The notes beneath the pieces were generated by a model. That model did not search any database and was not told the origin of the DNA. It worked only from the letters and a program-made list of their open reading frames with translations. The translations under genes were made by a program, and so were the position numbers. From JBLXBZ01 sp048265185 (lineage in GTDB: Bacteria > Pseudomonadota > Alphaproteobacteria > Rhizobiales > Stappiaceae), in the NCBI GenBank assembly GCA_048265185.1, contig JBLXBZ010000028.1, positions 1 through 5,859 on the forward strand: DNA of 5,859 nt, given 5' to 3'. How positions within the stretch are numbered: position 1 is the stretch's first letter; every line of letters starts with the position of its first letter. Shown piece after piece: positions 1 through 5,859 of the stretch.

Positions 1-1389
1 GTCGCGGCAAAAGTGTCAGCTCCGGTGCCGCCGATCAGGTTGTCGGCGCCCGCCCCGCCGGAGACCAGGTTGGCGCCCTCGCCCGCGTTGATGACATCTG
101 CACCGCCGCCGCCGGCAATGGTATCGGCGCTGCTTGTGCCAGTGATGGACTCGGCCGAAGCGGATCCTGAGATCAGCTCGATGCCGCCGATGGTCGCGCT
201 TGAGAGATCGAATGCGCCGCCGCCATTGAGGGCGAGCACATCCGTGCCGGTGCCGCCGCTGATGGTCTCTGCCAGGCCGGTGATGTCCGCGGATGTCGCG
301 GCAAAGGTATCCGCTCCGGTTCCGCCGATCAGGTTGTCGGCACCTGCACCGCCGGAGATCATGTTGGCGCCGTCACCTGCGTTGATGGTATCCGCGCCGC
401 TTGTGCCTGTGATGGAATCCGCCGAAGCGGAGCCGGAGATCAGCTCGATGCTGTTAAGTGTCGCGCTTGAGAGGTCGAATGCGCCACCGCCATTGAGGGC
501 GAGCACGTCCGTGCCGGTGCCGCCGCTGATGGTTTCTGCCAGACCGGTAATGTCTGCGGAGGTTGCTGCAAAAGTATCGGCACCCGTTCCGCCGATCAGG
601 TTGTCGGCACCTGCGCCGCCGGAGATCAGGTTGGCGCCGTCACCTGCGTTGATGGTGTCGGCAGCGCTTGTACCAGTGATGGAATCGGCCGAAGCGGAGC
701 CGGAGATCAGCTCGATGCTGTTAAGTGTTGCGCTGGAAAGATTGAATGCGCCGCCGCCATTGAGGGCAATTACATCGCTGCCGCCACCACCGCTGATGGT
801 CTCTGCCAGGCCGGTAATGTCCGCGGATGTCGCGGGAAAGGTATCCGCGCCAGGGGCGCCGCTGAGATTGACGGCACCTGCACCGCCGGAGACCAGGTTG
901 GCGCCGTCACCCGCGTTGATCGCGTCGGCAGCGCTTGTGCCTGTGATGGAATCTGCCGAAGCGGAGCCGGAGATCAGCTCGATGCTGTTAAGTGTTGCGC
1001 TTGAGAGGTCGAATGCGCCGCCACCATTGAGGGCAAGCACATCGCTGCCGCCACCACCGCTGATGGTCTCTGCCAGGCCGGTAATGTCAGCAGAAGTCGC
1101 GGCAAAGGTGTCCGCACCGGTTCCGCCGATCAGATTATCCGCATCCGCACCACCGGAGATCAGGTTGGCGCCATCGCCCGCGTTGATCAGGTCGGCTCCG
1201 CCGCCACCGGCAATGGTGTCGGCAGCGCTTGTGCCCGTGATGGAATCCACCGAAGCGGAGCCGGAGATCAGCTCGATGCTGTCGATGGTCGCGCTTGAGA
1301 GATTGAATGCGCCGCCGCCAGTGAGTTCGAGTACGTCCGTGCCGGTGCCGCCGCTGATGGTCTCTGCCAGGCCGGTGATGTCTGCGGAT
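1..1389 (-). repeat. Tandem coding repeats of 267/294 bp in the RTX gene
   Basis: Five adjacent units can be delimited by the recurring motif gtcgcggcaaa (plus strand) and variants: 1-294, 295-561, 562-828, 829-1095 and 1096-1389. Three are 267 bp (89 residues) and two are 294 bp (98 residues). The array probably continues left of the window. Each unit encodes RTX nonapeptides (such as GGAGADNLI), then TSADITGLAETISGG, a DVLALNGGGAF segment, SSATLNSIELISGSAS and again nonapeptides. The 27-bp length difference is exactly one nonapeptide (IAGGGGADV or IAGGGGADL), at 93-119 and 1188-1214. The units look highly similar at the DNA level, with many differences at third codon positions, so unit number may vary by recombination. 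Confidence 0.92.
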
Positions 1390-2603
1390 GTCGCGGAGAA
1401 AGTGTCGTCGCCAGCATCTCCGGAAAGATTGTCGGCGCCTGCGCCGCCAGAGATAGAATCGTTGCCGTTCCCGCCGAGCACCAGGTCGACGTCGTCGCCG
1501 GCGAGGATCGTGTCGTTACCGTCTCCGCCGGTGATCGTGTCGGCGCCGGCAAGCCCGGAATAGGAGTCGTTGCCGGCAAGCAGATCCACGGTATCCGCAC
1601 CGGCGGTTCCCGTCAGGGCGTCATTACCTGCCGTCGGCACGGGATTGGAGACTGTATATTTGATATTATCGAGGCCGACCCGCCAGTTTGAGGTTCCGGT
1701 GTAGGATACGGTGAAGGAACTGACATCGGTCCAATCCCCCGGACTCAAGGTCGCAATCGAGCCGGCAATACTTCCTGAATTGTCCGCGATGGTCACTGTG
1801 GTGCCGGAGTTCGGGGTGAAGGTGTAATTGCCTTCACCGGTCAGGTTCTGGAATTCGCCGATCTGGAACTGAGTAATGGAGATCGGGCTTGAGTAGCTCA
1901 CTGTATAGGTCGTGGCGCTCGATATCACACCGGCATCAAGGAAGCCCGAACTGACCCCGGCCATCGGCGTGGCGTCGGAGCGCTCGACACTGATGGTTAA
2001 CCCGCTGGTTTCATTGCCGCTAGTGACCACCAGGGTGGTTGTTGACTGGATCGTGGTTACGATCCCGAAAGTCGTTTGATGCAGCGTATGGGGATAGAGC
2101 GCCATGCTTTCCCGTGAGAAAGCGGAGAGCGTGACGGGAAAGGCATTCCAGCCCAGATTGGCCCCGACCGATATGGCGGAAGCCGTGACGTCGGTGCCGA
2201 AGCCTGTTTCCAGCGCCGTGATGAAGTCGCGCCCCTGGTCTCCGGCCGCGACCGAGCAGCCATAAAGAACAAGGTCAGCGTCGTCGGCCAGGGCTTCCCG
2301 AATGGCGCGCAGCCGACCTTCCGATTGTGCGAGAAGCGCCATGTCGACCTGGATGCCTGCCAGAAGCAGGGCGCCCGGCTCACCATGTGAGAGAATGTGG
2401 AGACTGGACAGCCCGCGCTCACCTGCCAGCGCCGCCGCCATTTGTCCGAGCGGGTCGCCGTCTTTCGCAAGGTGGACCACCGTGATCGACGGGGCGATAC
2501 CCGCGAGCAATTCTGCGCTATCCCGGACATCCGGATCTACAAAGAGATACCCGGGATAATTCAAAAGAGCAGAACGAGTGTTAGGTGTTTCGGTAACCGA
2601 CAT
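1..2603 (-). CDS. Large RTX protein with N-terminal DUF4347 domain (partial, C-terminus beyond left edge)
   Basis: The frame is open from ATG at 2603 to the left edge, giving 867 residues without a stop. An in-frame TAA lies 21 bases upstream of the ATG (minus-strand direction), and a weak GGAA stands 6 bases before it. Order of parts: residues about 15-156 match DUF4347, with FVD near 21-23, HILSHG at 69-74 and LYGC at 113-116. Residues about 181-318 form a Thr/Ser-rich, beta-type module ending in a WRVGLDNIKYT stretch typical of jelly-roll domains. Residues about 324-405 are RTX nonapeptides of the GGxGxDxI type. From about 406 onward there are 89- or 98-residue repeats. Cys116 is the only cysteine. 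There is no Sec signal peptide, as expected for RTX proteins exported by type I secretion through a C-terminal signal, which lies outside the window. Known for the families: calcium-binding beta-roll, and DUF4347 at the N-terminus of very large bacterial surface proteins. Adhesin or matrix protein is the likeliest role. A protease-like activity of the N-terminus is inference only. The gene is divergent from the TPR-glycosyltransferase gene. Confidence 0.93.
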   Translation of the reverse strand, partial: MSVTETPNTRSALLNYPGYLFVDPDVRDSAELLAGIAPSITVVHLAKDGDPLGQMAAALAGERGLSSLHILSHGEPGALLLAGIQVDMALLAQSEGRLRAIREALADDADLVLYGCSVAAGDQGRDFITALETGFGTDVTASAISVGANLGWNAFPVTLSAFSRESMALYPHTLHQTTFGIVTTIQSTTTLVVTSGNETSGLTISVERSDATPMAGVSSGFLDAGVISSATTYTVSYSSPISITQFQIGEFQNLTGEGNYTFTPNSGTTVTIADNSGSIAGSIATLSPGDWTDVSSFTVSYTGTSNWRVGLDNIKYTVSNPVPTAGNDALTGTAGADTVDLLAGNDSYSGLAGADTITGGDGNDTILAGDDVDLVLGGNGNDSISGGAGADNLSGDAGDDTFSATSADITGLAETISGGTGTDVLELTGGGAFNLSSATIDSIELISGSASVDSITGTSAADTIAGGGGADLINAGDGANLISGGADADNLIGGTGADTFAATSADITGLAETISGGGGSDVLALNGGGAFDLSSATLNSIELISGSASADSITGTSAADAINAGDGANLVSGGAGAVNLSGAPGADTFPATSADITGLAETISGGGGSDVIALNGGGAFNLSSATLNSIELISGSASADSITGTSAADTINAGDGANLISGGAGADNLIGGTGADTFAATSADITGLAETISGGTGTDVLALNGGGAFDLSSATLNSIELISGSASADSITGTSGADTINAGDGANMISGGAGADNLIGGTGADTFAATSADITGLAETISGGTGTDVLALNGGGAFDLSSATIGGIELISGSASAESITGTSSADTIAGGGGADVINAGEGANLVSGGAGADNLIGGTGADTFAA
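1390..1632 (-). repeat. RTX nonapeptide block ahead of the long repeats
   Basis: In the minus-strand reading frame this stretch encodes consecutive glycine/aspartate-rich nonapeptides, including GGDGNDTIL, GGNGNDSIS and GGAGADNLS. This is the classic calcium-binding RTX beta-roll pattern GGxGxDxUx. The first members (AGNDALTG, LLAGNDSYS) are degenerate. The block links the beta-rich module to the 89/98-residue repeats and would fold on meeting calcium outside the cell. Confidence 0.88.
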
Positions 2604-3430
2604 CAGTGTTTCCAATTCACACAATTATGGCCCAGTGCCTGGATTGTCCGGCGGCACGCATGGCGTTCACTGCTTAGGCTGGTTTTTTCGAGGCACTCTT
2701 CCGACGCGAATCGGGAGACCTTATAGAAAGGAGAGATACCATAAGTTTGTTAACGCAATCTAAAGAGGGATATCGAGTGAGTAAATAAATATGTTTTCGT
2801 TGATTTTTTTTGTTGATCGTGACGTCGGATGGGCTTGTTGAGTTTTTCGGGAAAGATACTATGAATGGGCGTATATATTTATTTTATAGAGAAATTATCT
2901 CGGCTCTGGATGTTGTTAGTTGTTCGTTTTTGTTCAGGAGATGACCTTGGCGGTTGGTTTTTTTTTGCCCGAAGGTGTGGTTAATTTAAAGTTATCTATG
3001 TTGATTTTTGGCGGTGTCTGATTGCGATGTGGTGGTGTGAGTTTTATATGGGAAATTATGGTGTTTGATGGTTTTTGCGTCAGAAAATAAGTTATCAATA
3101 ATTATGTTGTAAATAATGAGGGCTGATTATTTTGTTCTTTGGTGATGGTGTGGAGTTCTTAAATAATATTAAATCATTAATGTTGTGATGGGTTTTTCAT
3201 GATTATTCTTAATATTTAATGGTCTCACGATACGGTTTGAAAATTTCTATTTCGTTAATCTCAAAAATATTAATTTAGCCTGCGGTGCTTCCGGATCGCC
3301 AAATTCATAGCTTACTCTCAAGGGTGCAGTGGCAGGCTGGCAGAGATAGATGCGAGCGCGTCGAGCGAAACGAAGGCCGGAATTATGGCCGAAATGGTGC
3401 TAAGTGTCTGGGTTAGTATGAAATTTGGCG
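2604..3430. promoter_or_regulatory. Divergent intergenic region with AT-rich, G+T-biased core
   Basis: These 827 bases separate the start of the DUF4347-RTX gene (leftward) from that of the TPR-glycosyltransferase gene (rightward), so promoters for both should lie here. No convincing gene is present: all frames are broken by frequent stops in the core. By hand count, 2761-3240 has about 113 A, 38 C, 124 G and 205 T, which is 34% GC with a strong G-over-C and T-over-A bias on the plus strand. It has runs of T (2805-2811, 2958-2966) and AT-only patches at 3160-3170 and 3210-3219. The flanks 2604-2760 and 3281-3430 return to a composition nearer that of the genes. No clear sigma-70 promoter, riboswitch or terminator could be named. 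Regulation by an AT-rich-DNA-binding silencer is possible but not shown. Confidence 0.6.
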
Positions 3431-5497
3431 ATGTCTGATAATTCTTTGCACCCTCTTGAAGATGCTAAAAGCAAGTACCGGTCTGGGCTCCGGATGCGTG
3501 CTGCGCGCATTTGCAGCCGGATTCCCGAAAGCGACCCTCAGTATCCCCAGGCACTTGCATTGCTTGGCACGATCCGGGCCGAAACGGGCCGGGCGGGGGA
3601 AGCAATAGCACTGCTCAACAAGGCTGCCCGGTTGATCCCGGATAACGCACGGATCTGGGGTGATCTCGGTGACGTGTCGGGGAAGTCGGGACGCTTTCAG
3701 GATGCGGCAGGGTGTTTTCGCCGGGCAACGTTGCTTGAGCCGGGAGTTGCCAGCATTGCCCGGAGGCTGGTGGACTGGGTGCCTGCCCCCGGTAAAAACC
3801 GGGTGTTGCGGCGCTGTTCCATTCTTTCGCCTCTGGATAGCGGGATATATTTGCAGCTTGGGCTGGACCGGAAACAATCCGGGCACTTCGAGGCGGCATC
3901 GCACTATATGCGCCGCCTGTTGCTCCTTGAGCCTGCCCATTTGGACGGCACTTTCCAATTCGCGAACGTACTTCTCGATCTGAATAACACCGACGGGGCC
4001 AAAGCATTTTTCTTGCGCACATTGCGGATCGCCCCACGCAGCGGAACAGCCAGGAACAACCTCGGCCTGATCGCCTTCGGGAATGATGATTTCGAGCATG
4101 CCGAAGAGTGGTTTCGCGCGGCGACAGCAGCAGCGCCGGGTCTTGCGGAAGCATGGAGGAACCATGCGCGCGCGCTTGCGAAACTTGACCGGGAAGCCGA
4201 TGCGCTGGAGCCGTGCAAACGGAGCCTGATGATGGAGCCGGCCAATCAACCGGCATGCATGGATATGGCCGGAATATTGCGCACCCGGGACTGGGTGAAG
4301 CGGGTGATATCCCTCGATCCTCTGGCGCATGATTTTTATAATCATATGGCTGTAGCCGGGACCCGCGACCCTGATCGAAAAGGTGTGGATCCCTGGCTCC
4401 GGCGCAGCGCTGTCGCCAAACCGGAACATCCGGAAGTCTGGTTCAGACTGTCCTCCGACGCGGGCCATCGAAGCGATCCCCAGGCGGTGGTCAAGCATGG
4501 CCACCGGGCATTCTTTATTTCGGACAGCTACGCTCATGCGCGCAACAACACGGCCTTCGCTTTGCTGGGACAGGAAAGGTTCGAGGAAGGCTGGCGGGTT
4601 CACACGCGCAGACTGGAAACGCCCGAGGGGCGTGAAATCCTTCGGCGCTTTGCTATCCCGGAATGGCAGGACGAGGCGATTGAAGGAAAGCATCTGCTGC
4701 TGTGGGGAGAGCAGGGCATTGGCGACGAGGTGCAGTTCCTGACGCTCCTGAAGCATGTTCGCCGGATGGGAGCGCGGGCGACGGTGCTGGCAGAACCGCG
4801 CCTGCGGCCTCTTATCAGGCGCAGCTTCCCGGACGTGATGGTGCCGGATGTGGATGGCCCGAGCGGCGCGGTTGAAAGCCATCACGGCGCCGGTTTCCAC
4901 CTGGCGATCGGCGATCTGCCGCCCCGCCTGCGGCTGTTCTGCGGCGGTCAGGCGGCTCCGGATCCCTGGGTCGTGGTCGCCCCGGTTCGGGCGAAGGCTT
5001 TGCGTGCGGCGTTGCAGGCCCGGCATCCGGGAAAGCATCTGGTCGGGATTACCTGGCGTTCCAGCGCGCCAACCGGGGCGCGGCGCTCAATCCCTCCGGC
5101 GCTCTGGGCGGGCATCGCGGAGGTTCCCGGCTCTGCTCTGGTGTCTCTGCAGTACAGCGTGCTGGACGATGACATGGCCGCGTTCGAAGTGGCGGGAATA
5201 CAGCTCGACAACAGTCATGGCGTCGATCCCATGCAGGATCTTGATGGCCTCGCTGCTCTGACGTCGGTAATGGATCTCGTGATCAGTCCGCCGAACAACA
5301 CCGTGCATTTCGCCGGTGCCCTGGCCGTGCCGTGCTGGGTGATGGTGCCGACGAGACCCGACTGGCGCTGGGGGCTGAACCGGAGCGATTCCCTCTGGTA
5401 CCCGAAGACGCGCGTGTATCGCCAGGAAACGGACGGAGACTGGGAGCCGGTTCTTTCTCAGGTCGTTCGTGATTTGAGGCTGTGGAGCAGTCCGTAA
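3431..5497 (+). CDS. TPR-repeat glycosyltransferase (heptosyltransferase-like GT-B C-terminus)
   Basis: This is a complete 688-residue protein. Residues about 38-275 hold around six tetratricopeptide-like helix pairs (for example ALALLGTIRAETGRAGEAIA and NNLGLIAFGNDDFEHAEEWF), followed by a degenerate helical stretch to about 395. The C-terminal half carries the landmarks of TPR-linked glycosyltransferases: EEGWRVHTRRLE near 385-395, WGEQGIGDEVQF at 425-436, VGITWRSS near 538-545, RRSIP near 551-555, VSLQY, DLVISPPNNTVHFAGAL with His626, and PDWRWG near 643-648. These resemble the GT9 and TPR-GT sugar-nucleotide-binding lobes. It should be cytoplasmic, as there is no signal peptide or membrane segment. 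Donor and acceptor cannot be read from the sequence; protein or surface-glycan glycosylation are both possible. ATG 3431 is preferred over TTG 3425. An in-frame TGA at 3419-3421 excludes starts further upstream, and no good Shine-Dalgarno sequence is visible. The usual Val-Asp-Thr ahead of the conserved His segment is replaced by Pro-Pro-Asn-Asn. Confidence 0.9.
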   Translation: MSDNSLHPLEDAKSKYRSGLRMRAARICSRIPESDPQYPQALALLGTIRAETGRAGEAIALLNKAARLIPDNARIWGDLGDVSGKSGRFQDAAGCFRRATLLEPGVASIARRLVDWVPAPGKNRVLRRCSILSPLDSGIYLQLGLDRKQSGHFEAASHYMRRLLLLEPAHLDGTFQFANVLLDLNNTDGAKAFFLRTLRIAPRSGTARNNLGLIAFGNDDFEHAEEWFRAATAAAPGLAEAWRNHARALAKLDREADALEPCKRSLMMEPANQPACMDMAGILRTRDWVKRVISLDPLAHDFYNHMAVAGTRDPDRKGVDPWLRRSAVAKPEHPEVWFRLSSDAGHRSDPQAVVKHGHRAFFISDSYAHARNNTAFALLGQERFEEGWRVHTRRLETPEGREILRRFAIPEWQDEAIEGKHLLLWGEQGIGDEVQFLTLLKHVRRMGARATVLAEPRLRPLIRRSFPDVMVPDVDGPSGAVESHHGAGFHLAIGDLPPRLRLFCGGQAAPDPWVVVAPVRAKALRAALQARHPGKHLVGITWRSSAPTGARRSIPPALWAGIAEVPGSALVSLQYSVLDDDMAAFEVAGIQLDNSHGVDPMQDLDGLAALTSVMDLVISPPNNTVHFAGALAVPCWVMVPTRPDWRWGLNRSDSLWYPKTRVYRQETDGDWEPVLSQVVRDLRLWSSP

Positions 5498-5505
5498 CCC
5501 GGACT
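5489..5505. terminator. Short inverted repeat spanning the stop codon, possible hairpin
   Basis: AGTCCG (5489-5494) and CGGACT (5500-5505) form a perfect 6-bp stem around a 5-base loop that contains the TAA stop of the glycosyltransferase gene. A second GTCCG at 5518-5522 could pair with the same CGGAC instead. No run of T follows on either strand, so it is not a canonical intrinsic terminator. It sits where transcripts from the two convergent genes would meet. Confidence 0.25.
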
Positions 5506-5542
5506 TCCAGTCTCTGTGTCCGCCACCGGGCGCTGAAGGGGG

Positions 5543-5859
5543 CTAGCTCAGCTCCCAGCCGGCAATCGCCGCGATGCCGAGCTGGGCTTTCGAGACCCCG
5601 ATCAGGGTGAGCGAGCCGCCATCGGAAAGCGTCAGCACGGTGTTCCCGTCACTCTCCGCTGCCGTGTAGGTCAGCCCGTCCTGGAATTGCAGGCTGTCGG
5701 TGCCGGCCTGATAGTCGTTCACTTGGTCGTTCCCGCCGCCGAACGTGAAAACAAAGGTATCCGCTCCGTCTCCGCCGGCCAGCGTGTCGTTGCCATGGTT
5801 GCCGTACAGCAGGTCATTCCCGGCCCCGCCGGAGATCAGGTCGTTGCCCTGACCGCCAT
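5543..5859 (-). CDS. RTX protein, C-terminal 104 residues (N-terminus beyond right edge)
   Basis: The minus-strand frame enters from the right edge and stops at TAG (5545-5543). It begins with four RTX nonapeptides: GGQGNDLIS, GGAGNDLLY, GNHGNDTLA (first glycines altered) and GGDGADTFV. The usual C-terminal cap of type I-secreted RTX proteins follows: GGGNDQVNDYQAGTDSLQF, then a beta segment with VLTLSDGGSLTLIGVS, and a short tail ending GWELS. Known for the family: this end carries the non-cleaved secretion signal recognised by an ABC transporter/membrane-fusion/TolC-type exporter. The function of the missing N-terminal part cannot be told. The gene is convergent with the glycosyltransferase gene, 45 bases apart. 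It is a different protein from the left-hand RTX gene, because that gene has its own start at 2603. No exporter genes are in the window. Confidence 0.92.
   Translation of the reverse strand, partial: GGQGNDLISGGAGNDLLYGNHGNDTLAGGDGADTFVFTFGGGNDQVNDYQAGTDSLQFQDGLTYTAAESDGNTVLTLSDGGSLTLIGVSKAQLGIAAIAGWELS

Noticed and set aside
1..1389. CRISPR array or minisatellite-type noncoding repeat
   Set aside because: Units are 267/294 bases, in frame, and encode RTX motifs with mainly third-position changes; there is no repeat-spacer layout.
13..1563. Long plus-strand open frame of 516 codons, rich in Ala, Pro and Ser
   Set aside because: It is the antisense shadow of the RTX repeats. The minus-strand frame gives clear GGxGxD nonapeptides, while the plus-strand product is a low-complexity echo of the same periodicity.
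2057..2530. Minus-strand open frame of 157 codons and overlapping plus-strand frames at 2302-2763
   Set aside because: They overlap the DUF4347 coding frame in other phases and show no recognisable motif. The part beyond 2603 has no convincing start and lacks protein-like features.
2712..2760. Possible minus-strand -10 box TATAAG (2725-2720) and plus-strand AAGGAG (2729-2734)
   Set aside because: The -10-like box has no -35 partner at a normal distance. The AAGGAG is not followed by an ATG or GTG at usable spacing, only by a short frame closed by TAA.
3160..3220. AT-rich inverted repeat ATTAAAT / ATTTAAT
   Set aside because: Such short matches are expected by chance in a stretch this rich in A and T; no flanking structure supports an operator or attachment site.
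3413..5038. Minus-strand open frame of 541 codons opposite the glycosyltransferase gene
   Set aside because: No family motif is visible, and the plus strand has strong glycosyltransferase and TPR signatures throughout. Long antisense frames are expected in GC-rich genes.

Overview
The window looks like chromosomal DNA from a moderately high-GC proteobacterium, most likely an alphaproteobacterium. This rests on the G/C-rich codon use, the RTX proteins of type I secretion style and the TPR-glycosyltransferase style. No marker gene fixes the taxon. The window holds three genes and one long, compositionally odd spacer. The largest gene and the right-edge gene both run off the window.

Layout: (1) 1-2603, minus strand, is the N-terminal 867 residues of a large secreted RTX-type protein. 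It starts with a DUF4347 domain carrying a His-Gly ... Gly-Cys signature, followed by a beta-rich module, a block of RTX nonapeptides, and a tandem array of 89/98-residue repeats that continues past the left edge. (2) 2604-3430 is a divergent intergenic region. Its core (about 2761-3240) is roughly 34% GC and strongly G+T-rich on the plus strand. (3) 3431-5497, plus strand, is a complete 688-residue TPR protein with a heptosyltransferase-like (GT-B) glycosyltransferase C-terminus. (4) 5543-5859, minus strand, is the C-terminal 104 residues of a second RTX protein, convergent with the glycosyltransferase gene at a distance of 45 bases.

How they may work together (inference): two RTX proteins that would leave the cell by type I secretion flank one cytoplasmic TPR-glycosyltransferase. 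This arrangement could be a surface adhesin or matrix locus in which the transferase modifies an exported protein or a surface glycan. The most notable single observation is that the DUF4347-RTX protein has exactly one cysteine in its 867 visible residues, and it lies in the Gly-Cys motif 43 residues after the His-Gly motif. This layout resembles caspase-like (clan CD) peptidases. No RNA genes, CRISPR arrays, transposases or insertion sequences were seen.
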